Below, piece after piece: positions 1 to 9,453 of a DNA stretch of 26,826 bases (positions are counted from its first letter, which is position 1; each line of letters opens with the position of its first letter). Source of the stretch: Allomyces macrogynus ATCC 38327 (taxonomy: Eukaryota > Blastocladiomycota > Blastocladiomycetes > Blastocladiales > Blastocladiaceae). The position numbers and the translations under genes were made by a program. Below the pieces are notes generated by a model. That model was not told the origin of the DNA. It did not search any database and was given only the letters and a program-made list of their open reading frames with translations. The stretch lies in contig GG745349.1 of assembly GCA_000151295.1 (NCBI GenBank), forward strand, positions 309,747-336,572, read 5' to 3'.

Positions 1-137
1 GCGTGGCACAAATACGCGTAGCGGTGGAGATTCCACTGGAAGACGCGTAGTCCGGTCGCGGAGGCGGCCGGGTACAGCGCGAGCAGGATCCGTGACTCGG
101 GCGGCTTTCGGGATCCCGTGTAGGTGACGCGACGCAT
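1..137 (-). CDS. Possible coding segment running off the left edge, unidentified
   Basis: The minus-strand frame from 137 down to 1 is open and reads like real protein, including the stretches ESRILLALYPAAS and LRVFQWNLHRYAYLCH, which have hydrophobic and aromatic spacing typical of a beta-propeller strand set. It begins at an ATG at 137 and lies in the same frame as the last exon of the gene at 141-1404, from which it is separated by an in-frame TGA at 143-141. It may be the next part of that gene after an intron I failed to place, the same gene broken by a nonsense change or sequencing error, or a separate gene. No family is recognised. Confidence 0.35.
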   Translation of the reverse strand, partial: MRRVTYTGSRKPPESRILLALYPAASATGLRVFQWNLHRYAYLCH

Positions 138-140
138 TCG

Positions 141-1404
141 TCAAAGACGGCGCGGGTCGGGGGACGCGTCTTTGGTGCCGGAGATCCATCTGGAAATGGA
201 GAATGTGCCGCGTGAGCGGAGGGTGGGGAGGGAAGGCGGGTGAGGAGAACGTGCGTACAGGCCGGCAAGCCGAAGACTGGTCTCCTCGCGCCGCAGGAGG
301 TAGGCGCGGCGCGCGCGGTTGATGGCGAGGTACCCCGACGCGGGCGTGCGCGGGGTGGCGGTGGATTGTAGTTTCGCTGCGAGGCTGTTGGTGACGAGGC
401 CCGGTGGGATGATTGGGACCAAGTGTAGCTTGTACCGCGGGGACAGGTGGAGAACTATTGGACGGTGAGGAAATCACGATTAGTTGCGAGAACACTGGTC
501 AAGGCAGTGTCAACGACACGAACATGAGAGTTTTTGCAGATTGGCATTGTAGGCAAACAGGTAGAGCGAGCGGTCCGACTGCACGAGTTCCGCAGTTCAG
601 TAATCCATCGCCCGAGAAACTGCGGGTTGAGGGGGTGCGAAAACGGACCTTGAGTTGGTGTAATAACCTGGATTCCGAGTCTTGGACCAAGTACACCTAT
701 TGCAACATGAACACCATCAGCACCACTGAAAGCACGACCACCATGTCGCCAAGAAACACGAACCGGCACCGGCGTCCCGCGCCCCGTTGTCGGCTCGAGT
801 CCCGCCCCCACCCGCACCCCCTTGTCAAAGCAATCAAACTCGATCAACCGCGCGGCCGACGTGGCCATGACCGCCTGCTGCGGCGAGATCATGAACCCGA
901 CTATCTCGTGGTTTTTGGTTGAGGTTTCGCGACGTAGGTGCGTTTGGAGTGAGTTGAGCGCCGAGACGGCCATGCGCACCGACACGTCCTTGGTGAACGT
1001 GACGGAATCGATGGTCACGGCGTCGCGAATGGGAGTCGCGTCCCTGCGCACCATGAATACGTCAATGAGCGTGGTTCTCCGCAACGAACACTGCCCACCG
1101 TAAGCGCGGCGTACCAGAGCATGACATGGCCCGCGGCAGGCTCTTCAAAGACGACGCTGCGATCGGCGTTGATCGGGAGCCGCGTGAACACGGGCGCGGG
1201 GGCGGTCGTTGCTGGCGACACGGGCGGATGCATGGACGTTGGCCTGGTTGTTGCTGCTGCTGATGTGGGAGTCGAGCCATGACCAGCGCTTGGAAATGAA
1301 GAAGTCCTGGTTCGTGTCGTTAGTGCTGATGACTTTTGGGCCACGGTATTGCTGGTCCTTGCTGGTCGTCCTGCGGTTCGTGGTGCGGCCAAGCTGGAGC
1401 GCAT
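141..1404 (-). CDS. Unidentified multi-exon protein, possibly with an N-terminal beta-propeller
   Basis: Six exons can be chained in frame: (start uncertain, 1404 or 1233)-1115, 1043-764, 696-649, 578-524, 454-259 and 189-141. Introns begin GTACGC, GTTCGT, GTCCGT, GTTCGT and GTACGC and end in AG, and several contain CTGAT, CTGAAC or ACTAAT branch-like sites. Keeping the frame across five junctions is the main evidence that the gene is real. The N-terminus is Ser/Thr/Pro/Ala-rich. It is followed by alternating hydrophobic segments such as SVVFEEPAAGHVMLW, EIVGFMISPQQAVMA and RSLYLFAYNANLQKL, which resemble propeller blades. Low-complexity N-termini before a propeller occur in some scaffold nucleoporins, but I see no diagnostic motif and do not assign it. 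The chain ends at TGA 143-141, although the frame continues as coding-like sequence to the window edge. It is divergent from the hydrolase gene at 1615. Confidence 0.45.
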
Positions 1405-1570
1405 CGTCGAAAATGGTCGTGCTGCTTGAGTTGGAAGCGAATGCAGCAAGTTGTCGCCGCTGCCGCTCAGTATTAAGTCGTTTGGCGTTGATGTTGCCGC
1501 TTGAGCAACGATGGAAACCTCAAGTGACCACAAGCATCATCCAGCGACCACCATCTGCACTCATCCCTGA

Positions 1571-1614
1571 CCACAACGACCACCACGACCACAACGACCA
1601 CCACGACCACGACC
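1571..1614. repeat. Tandem 18-nt repeat just before the hydrolase ATG
   Basis: Two perfect copies of the 18-mer CCACAACGACCACCACGA lie at 1571-1588 and 1589-1606, with a partial third unit running into the ATG at 1615. If transcribed it would form a purine/C-rich, T-free 5' leader directly before the start codon. It is a simple-sequence repeat; no function can be read from it. Confidence 0.8.
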
Positions 1615-2817
1615 ATGCGTCAAGAACCCGATCCAGTACCAGTACCAGCAGATGCGCAACTTTCTCCACCACCTTTCGCGCCCGCAGCCGGCTCGAAATG
1701 GCCCTTCCCGCCATTCCGCACCTGGCCCGCGCCCGTCCAAGTCGGCGCCGTCGCCGTAGGCCTTCCTGCGCTCGTCTACCTGTACAAGTGCACGATGCTC
1801 GTCCTCTTCCAACACGAGATCCTCTACATGCGCCGGTGGCCTCCCGGTGCGCGGTCGCGCCCGCTGCCCGTTCCACCCAAGTCGCTGGCCGTCTGGGACG
1901 TGCACCTACCGCGCCTGCCATCTCGAAAACTACCGGCGCTGCACGGTCTGTGGGTCCAATCGAGAACAGCTTCGACGCCGCGACGCGTCGTCGTGTACTT
2001 GCAGGGCAACGGCGGCAACATCGCGCATCGGTTCGACAAATTTGATCGGCTGTTGACCGCGGCGGGCCGCGACGAGACGGCGATTTTGGCCGCCGGGTAC
2101 CGTGGGTACGGTTTGTCGCGCGGTCGGCCAGGGGAGAAGGGGATTGTGGACGACGCGGCGCGATTTTTGGAGCTGGCCAGGCGGTCGCGGGGGGAAGCAG
2201 CTGGGGTCCGATGGTCAAGGGCGACGGAGCACGGCGCGGATTTTGAAGAGGAGAGCGACTTGTGTGCGCCGCCGCCAGCGATGCAGGATACGGCCAGTAC
2301 CGCGCGCACGGTCATCGCGTACGGCCACTCGCTCGGCGGTGCGGTCGCGGTCGCTCTCGCCACGCGTCCCGGATATCCGCCGTATGCCGCTGACCTTGTC
2401 GTTGTGGAAAACACGTTCACGTCGGCGCGCGACATGGTCAAGGCGCTCTACCCATCGCAGTCGCCGTTCCACTACCTCGGTGTATTTCTGCGCAGCAAGT
2501 GGGACAGCGTGGATGCGGTTCGCGCGCACCAAAGTTGCCCACCGGGGATTGCGCTCGTGGCCTCGACCGCAGACGAGATTGTGCCGCCGCGCATGATGAC
2601 GGCGCTGCACGCGGCCATGGTCGCGCAATGGGGCGATGACCGCGTGCAATGGTTTGCCGTGGAGGGCGGGTCGCACAATGCCGCGTTTGAACGGCCTGGG
2701 TGGACCGCAGTGTGGCGCGAGATTGTGCGGTGGGCCGAAATGGAGCGCGCGAGTCGAAGTGCGCAGGGTGGAGAAGGTGGGGATACGTTGTGCGTGTCGG
2801 AATCGAAGGTGAAATGA
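1615..2817 (+). CDS. Membrane-anchored alpha/beta hydrolase, ABHD13/Bem46 type
   Basis: A 400-residue intronless serine hydrolase. After a proline-rich N-terminus there is one hydrophobic segment at about residues 41-66, so it is probably a type II membrane protein with the catalytic domain beyond it. The oxyanion region YLQGNGGNIAHR (128-139), the GYRGYGLSRG block (161-170) and the nucleophile elbow GHSLGG with Ser239 are all present. The acid is Asp320 in STADEIVPP and the base His354 in GGSHN. These are the hallmarks of the ABHD13/ABHD17/Bem46 branch. In that family ABHD17 removes palmitate from proteins and fungal Bem46 affects polarity; the substrate here is unknown. An acidic insert of about 40 residues (191-230) sits between the GYRGYG block and the nucleophile, longer than usual but in frame and without splice consensus. 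The family call is firm, the subfamily less so. Confidence 0.88.
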   Translation: MRQEPDPVPVPADAQLSPPPFAPAAGSKWPFPPFRTWPAPVQVGAVAVGLPALVYLYKCTMLVLFQHEILYMRRWPPGARSRPLPVPPKSLAVWDVHLPRLPSRKLPALHGLWVQSRTASTPRRVVVYLQGNGGNIAHRFDKFDRLLTAAGRDETAILAAGYRGYGLSRGRPGEKGIVDDAARFLELARRSRGEAAGVRWSRATEHGADFEEESDLCAPPPAMQDTASTARTVIAYGHSLGGAVAVALATRPGYPPYAADLVVVENTFTSARDMVKALYPSQSPFHYLGVFLRSKWDSVDAVRAHQSCPPGIALVASTADEIVPPRMMTALHAAMVAQWGDDRVQWFAVEGGSHNAAFERPGWTAVWREIVRWAEMERASRSAQGGEGGDTLCVSESKVK

Positions 2818-3120
2818 GGTTCAACTGGGCAGTATCTCCTAGAAGTGAGCGCGCTCGACGGGGTTCTCGCTCACCAGATGTCGTCGATGCGAAAGAACAA
2901 GCCCATTTACAATTTGGGGTTTATGCTAAGATTCTGGAACGAAAAATGAACACAACCGCGAGCATACGCGCGCGCGCGGGCGGGGAACTCGAGCGAGACG
3001 CACGACGCGGCGGAGGTTCATGATGACGAGCGAGGCAGCAGCATGGCGCTGCAACGAGCGGACGGAGCGCAGCCGCGGCGGAAAGAAAAAGACATAGGCG
3101 GACGGCAGGTTTACGCAGGT
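2818..3120. other. Intergenic, convergent 3' region
   Basis: This lies between the stop codons of the hydrolase and QCR9, which converge here. It holds short open frames only and a few purine-rich stretches. I see no gene, repeat or structured RNA in it. Confidence 0.6.
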
Positions 3121-3402
3121 TTACGCGTAGTTGTCCTTGATGTCCTTCCATTGCTTCTATTGGCGGGCCAACGCATTTCGGCTCAGTTGAAGGTCATCCC
3201 ATCGGCAGCCATTTGGCGAAAGCGGCCAGTTCTGTTCGGTGGTACATACGCCCTTGTTGCGCGAGTCCCAGATGTTGTCGGTGAACTTGTCGAAGAAAAT
3301 CTCGAACGTGAAGGCGGTCACAAAGATGGCGCCAACAAAGACCGAGTTGCGGCGGAAGAGGCCGTTGTACACGCGGCGGGTCAGACCAGTCTCGGCGGCC
3401 AT
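3121..3402 (-). CDS. QCR9: Cytochrome b-c1 complex subunit 9 (Qcr9/UQCR10)
   Basis: Two exons, 3402-3250 and 3156-3121, with a 93-nt intron that begins GTATGT and ends TAG. The spliced product is 62 residues, against 66 for the yeast protein. The start at 3402 sits in ACCATGG and gives an N-terminus of family length; the in-frame Met further upstream would add an unrelated extension. Residues 10-40 hold the family core, RVYNGLFRRNSVFVGAIF, followed by the single membrane segment (about 22-37) and FEIFFDKFTDNIWD. Splicing restores the invariant C-terminal block NKGKQWKDIKDNYA, which reading through the intron destroys. Qcr9 is a small inner-membrane subunit of respiratory complex III that contacts cytochrome c1 and the Rieske protein. 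It shares a 370-bp divergent promoter with the gene at 3772. Confidence 0.95.
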
Positions 3403-3771
3403 GGTGGAATTGAACGCGGCGAGTGTCGAGGGGGTCGGATGGGGCGGTGGACGGCGGCAGCGACGGGGTCGACGATGACAGTGCTGAAGTCGTTTGAATT
3501 GCCGGCGAGCGTGCAGCGCGAGTTGAACTGGCTTCAAGTGCAAGCGGCGTGGGTTCACGTGGAGCGCGAGTTTGCATCGGTTTTCCGCCATGTTTCGCCT
3601 GCTTTCGCCTCGCTTTGATTTTGGCATGCGCGAATGACTCGATCTCCGCCTTTCGCGGGCGCGCCCTTGCCGCCAGTCGCTGCTCGCCAGGGCAGAGCCC
3701 GAGCGCATCACGACCAAATCAGGGCCGGCTCCAGAGCAGCACGCACAACACACTCAGCGACACGCAACGGC
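3403..3771. promoter_or_regulatory. Divergent intergenic region between QCR9 and the propeller protein
   Basis: The two start codons face away from each other over 369 bases, so both promoters must lie here. The plus-strand frame is open back to an ATG at 3634, which would lengthen the downstream protein by 46 residues rich in Arg, Pro and Thr. I see no TATA box or clear operator. Confidence 0.5.
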
Positions 3772-6258
3772 ATGGCCTCGTCGTCGGCCAAGGCCGCTGC
3801 TGCTGCACGCACCAGCGCTGCCTCATCCGGCCGCTCCAGCGCACCGCCACCAGCAGCGCTCTACGACACGCTCGCCGAGCGCCCCGTCTACGTTGTCGTG
3901 CCCACCACGCTCGACATTGACGCCTTACGTGAACACCTGCGCAAGAATCTCGGTGCCGACGCGTTCCGCGAGATCAGCGCCGACCAGGGCGCCTTCGTCT
4001 CTGGCAACGTGGAAATCTGCGCGGCCGACTCGACTTGCCTCCGGATCCAATTGTCCACCGGCGCGTCCCTCCTGCGTGCACTGCAATCGATCCAATTCGC
4101 GCCGTTCCGCGGGCCAAACACACTGGAGCTCGCCTACCCGGAAGTGCACGTCGACCCCGTCACTGTCGCGACCCTGCCCGCTGTGCAAGTCGAGTACGGC
4201 GACACCAATTCCACGCCGCACTCGAGTCTCGAGCTTTACCGGCTTGCCACGGGCCGCGCAGCGACGAGCAGCAACTTGCTCGCAGTCTATCGACTGCGTG
4301 GGGTCAGCGGCACGGTCACCGCCGTGCGGCTCGTCGTCGCCGACAAGAACGTGGCCACGTGCGTGTTCCGCGACTTGAAGGGCAATCCGTACCTGCCCAA
4401 GGTCACGCTCGTCAACGCTCCGGTGCCCGCATCGACCAGAAAGAATTCGACGATCAGCAAGAATTCGGTGGCGCGGCAAGAGCCACGACCAAGTGGTTCC
4501 AACATGATGGGTCACCCGCCCGCAGCAAATCTGAGTACTTCGACTGTGCGTCCCTCGCACGTATCCACTGCATCCTCGTTGCCGGCGCAAATGGAGCTGT
4601 CGACTCCACCGGCGCGTCCACGTCCGCGCATCCCGTCGCGGCCCTCGGCGCGCCCGTCTCCCGCGCCGTCTGCCCCTTCCTCTGCGCCGCCGACACCGGC
4701 CACCTCCTCTGCGCCGCCATTGGCCAATGCGATGCCACCGCCCGCTGCACCCGCCATGCCGCCACCGCAACGCATCCAACCGACTGCCCCACCCGTGTCC
4801 GCGCAACCCAAGAAACGACGGATCACACCGACCCTGATTGGCCCACCTGCGTCGGCACCCCCTGCACCGCCCGCATTCGCCGATACCGACCACCCGCGCT
4901 CCCTCGCCCTCGTCCCGCCCGAACCTGCCGGATGCATCGACGACCTCTTCAAATCCATCCGAACCACCTCGCTCGCGACCGTGCTCGACGTCTTCGCCTC
5001 TGGTGGCGTGCTCTCTTCCCGCTCGCAAGCATCCCCGCTCCTATACGACTGGTTCGCGCGCGTCAACGTCGCATGGCCACTGGCCAAGATCGTCGTCGAT
5101 GCGGACGGCTCGCTGGTCGTGTTTGGCGTCGAGGGCCACGTGGCGCGATACGCCGTGCGCGAAGCGGCCGATACCGGCGGGTTATTGGCGCCCAAAGGGC
5201 CGCAGGTCGCGCTCGTGCACGAAATGGCGAAGCTACGGGGTGTGCCGGCCCACGCGACTGCAACAGATGTCGCGAGTGCGCCGCTGGTCGCTGTGGAAAA
5301 TGGGGCGGTGGTGGTCAGCGGGTACTCGCGCGACTTTGTTCCGGTCGGGGAGGTCGCGGACCCGCAGAATCAGTCGGTGATGAGGAACATGGACGCGGCA
5401 TTTGCGCATGTGGTGGTCGGGTTTGAGGACGGGGAGGTGAGCGTGTATGGGCCGCGCGATGGGATTGGCCAAGGTGCGTGTTTTTGTTCGAGTCTGAAAA
5501 TGGTGAGCCTCAGCGCTGACGGTTGGTCGATGCTAGTTTCGCTCTTGATGCTCGGATATCACGGTCACGGGCACCCGATTCACTCGGCTGGCCTGTGCCG
5601 GACGGACCAGGGCCGGATCGTGGTGTGGTTTGCGTCGGGCGCAGATCTGTTCCTGTGGCGCCCTGGAGGTGACCCGAAGCTCTTGGTCTGTATTCTCTGC
5701 TCTCTCACTTGCTTTCATGGGCTTTCTCACCAAGAGTTGTTCTGTACGATCCAGTTCCACGACCCTGACCAAGCGTACACGGCCGCGAGCATGAACCGCA
5801 GCGGGACCTGGGCCGTTCTCGCCAACGGCACGACGCTCGTCACGCTCGAGGTGGAGAACGGCCGCGTGACGCAGCAGGTTCGGTGGCCGTTGCGCGACAC
5901 GGGCGGCACGGCCAAGGTCGTGATTGGGCCGACGTCGTCGCGCATCTTCCACCTCAGCCGGAACGGCGACCTGACCGTGTGGGACCCGCGCGATGTACTT
6001 ACGGCCATTTCCCTCTCGCATGGATCGCGTAGCGACTGACCGTTCTGGCCCGTGTAGAAGCACGGCTGCATTCTGCGGCACATTGACGGCCACCTGGCCG
6101 ACTTTGCCGTTGCGTCCACGTCACACGTGCACGGCGAGACCGATCGCACACTCACGGCCGTGTCGCACGCGAGCGCCGGACGGCCGGGCGAGGTGAGCGT
6201 GTTTCAGATCAGCGACTGTATTTTGGCGGCCGTCGACGTGGACCCGGCCGGGTGCTGA
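3772..6258 (+). CDS. Unidentified protein: conserved-looking N-domain, proline-rich linker, C-terminal beta-propeller
   Basis: Exons 3772-5473, 5537-5994 and 6058-6258; the introns (63 nt each) begin GTGCGT and GTACTT and end CTAG and GTAG. The second splice replaces a premature stop with RDKHGCILRHIDGHLADF, continuing a WD-like strand. A further 51-nt in-frame intron at 5686-5736 is possible. The product is about 786 residues. Residues about 25-215 form a folded, alpha/beta-looking domain of no known family. Residues 230-390 are Pro/Ser/Ala-rich and probably disordered. From about 400 to the end are repeats such as LVVFGVEGHVARYAV, VVVGFEDGEVSVYG, IVVWFASGADLFLW and RNGDLTVWDPRD, typical of WD40 or WD-like blades. 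The start at 3772 (GGCATGG) is preferred to 3634. I do not recognise the gene; a trafficking, RNA-decay or pore scaffold would fit the architecture but nothing decides between them. Confidence 0.8.
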
Positions 6259-6289
6259 GTGTCTCGCTTCATCAAGATTATACCCTCGT

Positions 6290-7425
6290 CTATTCGTGGC
6301 TCACTCGTGCCGTCAGCTGTGCCAAAAAGTCGGCGGTGCCGATGAATGCAACCCACGATGGGTAGTCGTTGACTGATGTCGTGCTTGAGGTCTGGACTCC
6401 GAAATGCGCCATCGTTTTGCTACCACCAAACTGAGCATCAGCATCCAACCTCACGCCCCAGATCAAAACAACCGAAACGCACCGAATCAGCGGCACGATC
6501 TGCGCCGCATTCCACGGCCTCTCCCCATCGCACGGCCCGAGCACCCCCGCAAACAACGCATCAAAGCACTCGCGCACGACGCGCGCCGTGAGCACCTCCC
6601 CACCCGCGACCTCCTCTGGGTTCAGGCGACGTGCACGACGCGCGGCGCGACCGCGGCCGCATCACTCCCGGCCACAAACCACCGCCTTACAACCAACGGC
6701 GCGAGCCCCGCTGCCACCACAAGCACGGCCGCCCCCGGATCATGCGGGTGCACATGCACCTGCGCGACGTGCCGCGTGTGCGCAGGGGGCACGTACACGA
6801 CGACGGTCCCCGCACGGCGCACGGCCGCCGCCACGTCGCACGTGTGCATGACAACCAATTTCATCGATTCCGCGGGGAGCGACTGCGCGGGCGGTTGTGT
6901 GAGCGGGAGCCGAGACGTGAGCGCGACCGCTTTGGCGCCGACGGGCGGGTGGATCGCGAGGGACTTGGTAATCGCGAGCGCGACGGGACCGGACCCGACG
7001 AGGGTCACGGATTCGGTCGGGCCGCCTGGGACGGGGAGGACGCCAGGGGGTGCAAGTGCTGCGCGGCCGGCGGCGAGCAGGCGGACCATGGCGGCGACGC
7101 GCGTGGCGAGGTGGGCGGTGGTGGACGTGTAGTGGTGTGCGGTGGCGAGGACGTGCGTGGCGAGGGAGGGGGCAAGGCCAAAGGTGGGCGAGGTGATGGT
7201 CGTCAGCTGGTCGACGAGGGCCGCGGCAGACAGGGGAGCGGGATCCGCGGCGGTGGGGGTGGGTGCGCGGTTGGCCAGGGAGCACGATGAAGCTGTGGAG
7301 GTGCTTGGTGCGGGCTTTATTGACGCGCTTTGGACAGCAGATGCACGGCCTGTTGTTGGTGGCGGCGACGTGGTGTGCCGAGCTGTTGGCATGAGCATGC
7401 GGCGTAGCTCGCTCGACGGGTCCAT
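6290..7425 (-). CDS. NOXRED1-like NADP-dependent oxidoreductase, with an apparent frameshift
   Basis: The frame to 6622 encodes a Rossmann dinucleotide-binding unit: ESVTLVGSGPVALAITKSL with a GxGxxA turn, then AVALTSRLP where family members carry the NADP-selective STRRP, then GTVVVYVPPAHTRHVAQV and AAVLVVAAGLAPL. This order matches NOXRED1/P5C-reductase-like proteins. A TGA at 6622-6624 ends that frame, but an adjacent frame continues naturally as NPEEVAGGEVLTARVVRE and ECFDALFAGV, as if one base were missing near 6620-6626. Downstream, an intron 6482-6384 (GTGCGT to CAAG) joins GERPWNAAQIVPLIR to SVNDYPSWVAFIGTADFL, ending at 6290. The start is uncertain: ATGs at 7425 or 7500 are candidates, followed by a Ser/Thr/Ala-rich leader. 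It is either a recent pseudogene or a gene with a sequence error. Family identity is moderate, from motif order only. Confidence 0.5.
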
Positions 7426-7801
7426 TTTGGCGGCGAAAGCGCTCGAAGATCCGGTCGAGGAACTTGCAGCAAGTGAAGGCGGTGGCGATTGGGTGGGCAT
7501 GGTGGTGCGTGCGTGCAGCCTGGCCGACGCCGGTGCCAATATTGTCGTCGACGAGCCGAACGCCAACGGCGCAAGGCAGGCGATGCGTGCGAGGCAGGGC
7601 GCGAGACGCGTCGTTGTTTGCAACACGGCACGTGGCCATGGCGCCACTCTGACAAGCCAGTCGATGCCGCTCTTCCGCTCTGTCTGCGCGATCACAACCT
7701 GTTATCACCAGTCGCTTGCCCGCGCATCGCTCAAGCACCCCGAGTGCCATTATCCAGCATCCCTCCACCCATCCGCTCGTTGACCCAACCGATCTCGCCC
7801 C
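7426..7801. promoter_or_regulatory. Divergent intergenic region between the NOXRED1-like gene and TSR4
   Basis: The two genes diverge across this stretch. The minus-strand frame stays open through most of it, so the upper part may still be coding leader of the oxidoreductase. No core promoter element is visible. Confidence 0.4.
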
Positions 7802-9379
7802 ATGTACTCCGACTCCGACTCGGACGCGGCTTCCGACTATACCCACGCCGCCGACGGGTGGACGTCGACCGGCGACTACCTGGCCTTCCCCGACGGCAAA
7901 GTCTCTAGGTCGCGCGCGGCCAAGGACCTGATCGACCACACCGTCTCGCGGCTCGGCGGTCCCGCGGCCCCGCTCGCGCCGCTCCCACCAATCCCGACCC
8001 CGACGTGCGCAGCATGCGCGCGCCCACTTCTCCTGGTCGCGCAACTCTACGCGCCGCTCGACGACGACGAAGTGCGCGTGCTCTACGTGTGGGGGTGTAA
8101 CCGCCGCGCGTGCATGCCGCGACCGGGCGCTTGGTTTGCAGCGCGCGGAATTGCTCGGCGACGTGTGACGCAGACGGCGGCGCCGGCGGTACCGAGAAGG
8201 GACGACGAGGTGAATCTCGAGAATGAGGTGGTGGTGGTGGAGAAGGTGGAGCAGCCGCAGGGGATCGCGTCGGTCGACAAGGACTTGTTCCACGTTGCGA
8301 ATGATGTGTGGGGCGGGGTGGCCGAATCGAACGGCACGAAAAGTGCTGCTGCTGCCGACCCGTTTGGTGGGTTTGATACCCCGGCATCCGCTGATCCGTT
8401 TGGTGGAATTGATGCGCCCAAGGGGAGCGACCCTTTTGGCGGATTCGACGACGCCCTCAGTAAACCCGCATCTGATCCGTTTGCCAGGTTCGACGTGCCG
8501 GCGTCTACGGCCGCGTTTGACGCGCCCGTTGCCGACCTCAAGTTCCAGCTGACGCCCAAGGAGGTCGCGCCGCCGAAACCGGCCAAGAAGACCGTTCATG
8601 TCCCTGATCCGGCACCCGTCGCGGTCTCCGTTGCCACTGCCGCCACGCCCGACCTGCCCGCGACCCCCGCTGCCACGACCACTGACGACGCCGTCTCCTT
8701 GCTCGACACGCAACTCGCGTCGCTCTCGCTCGGCCGCGCCGACCCGACCGTGTTCCCCGCCTACTACCTACTCATCGAAGAAGAATACATCCAATCAAAA
8801 CTCGCCAAGGCCGCTGCCTACGCGCATTACCAGCTCGGCGATGGTACACTCGGCGACGGCGACCTCGTCACCGGCGCCGACGACTCCAGCTCCGCGAAAC
8901 CTACGTCCGAGTCGTACGAGAGCACGACGATCAAGGGGTTCACGCGCACGCTCGAGAAATTTGTCGAGCGGATCGAGGACAACCCGGGCCAGGTCGTGCG
9001 GTACCGGCACGGCGGGCGCGCGCTGCACTATTCGGACTTTGCCGTGATCAGTGCGCCTCCAGCGGGGCCAAAAGCGGAGAAGCCGGGCGCGGTGCCCAAG
9101 TGCGCCCGGTGCGGTAGTGCACGCGTGTTCGAGTGCCAGCTCATGTCGACGCTGTTGTCGGTATTGCCCGTCGAGCAGTATGCGGCCAAAGCGGCAGGTC
9201 CGGGGCCCGTGGATGAGACAGCGCACCCGTCGACGTGGTATTCGGGCATGGAGTTTGGGACCGTGCTCGTGTACACGTGCGGCAAGAACTGTGTCGCGGT
9301 GGAGGCAGGTGCGGCAGCGGCGGGGCCGGTGGTCGAGTATGCGCAGGAAGTGTGCGTCGTGCAGCTGGAGAGCGAGTAG
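7802..9379 (+). CDS. TSR4: Tsr4/PDCD2-family ribosome biogenesis chaperone
   Basis: A 525-residue intronless protein of the PDCD2/Tsr4 family. Tsr4 is the dedicated cotranslational chaperone of ribosomal protein uS5 (Rps2) and is needed for 40S assembly. The N-terminal TYPP-like half shows WTSTGDYLAFPDGKVS (20-35) and a zinc-binding pattern: CAAC at 69-72, then LVAQLYAPLDDDEVRVLYVWGCNRRAC ending in Cys99 and Cys104. The C-terminal PDCD2_C domain (about 385-523) has GFTRTLEKFVERIEDNPGQV, VRYRHGGRALHYSD, the CARCGSARVFECQLM zinc motif and GTVLVYTCGKNC. There is no MYND finger, as expected for the PDCD2L/Tsr4 branch. Unusually, the linker holds four DPF motifs (residues 186, 198, 210 and 225), three of them as DPFGG(F/I)D. 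The start at 7802 gives the acidic MYSDSDSD N-terminus. It converges with TRAX 74 bases downstream. Confidence 0.93.
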   Translation: MYSDSDSDAASDYTHAADGWTSTGDYLAFPDGKVSRSRAAKDLIDHTVSRLGGPAAPLAPLPPIPTPTCAACARPLLLVAQLYAPLDDDEVRVLYVWGCNRRACMPRPGAWFAARGIARRRVTQTAAPAVPRRDDEVNLENEVVVVEKVEQPQGIASVDKDLFHVANDVWGGVAESNGTKSAAAADPFGGFDTPASADPFGGIDAPKGSDPFGGFDDALSKPASDPFARFDVPASTAAFDAPVADLKFQLTPKEVAPPKPAKKTVHVPDPAPVAVSVATAATPDLPATPAATTTDDAVSLLDTQLASLSLGRADPTVFPAYYLLIEEEYIQSKLAKAAAYAHYQLGDGTLGDGDLVTGADDSSSAKPTSESYESTTIKGFTRTLEKFVERIEDNPGQVVRYRHGGRALHYSDFAVISAPPAGPKAEKPGAVPKCARCGSARVFECQLMSTLLSVLPVEQYAAKAAGPGPVDETAHPSTWYSGMEFGTVLVYTCGKNCVAVEAGAAAAGPVVEYAQEVCVVQLESE

Positions 9380-9453
9380 GTGGAGGGGCATCGCGATTTT
9401 GTTATCTTTGCTGGCATAGTCTGAATAATGAATCAGTGGATTTGCTGCGGGCT

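Noticed and set aside
3925..5028. 367-codon minus-strand frame inside the propeller gene
   Set aside because: It is Arg/Gly-rich low complexity, antisense to a better supported coding region.
5686..5736. Possible 51-nt intron in the propeller gene
   Set aside because: It keeps frame and ends in AG, but GTCTGT is a weak donor and reading through also gives an open frame; mentioned as an option, not annotated.
6740..8713. 657-codon open frame on the minus strand
   Set aside because: It is antisense to parts of TSR4 and the NOXRED1-like gene, is dominated by Arg, Gly and His, and has no domain. It is a by-product of GC-rich codon bias.
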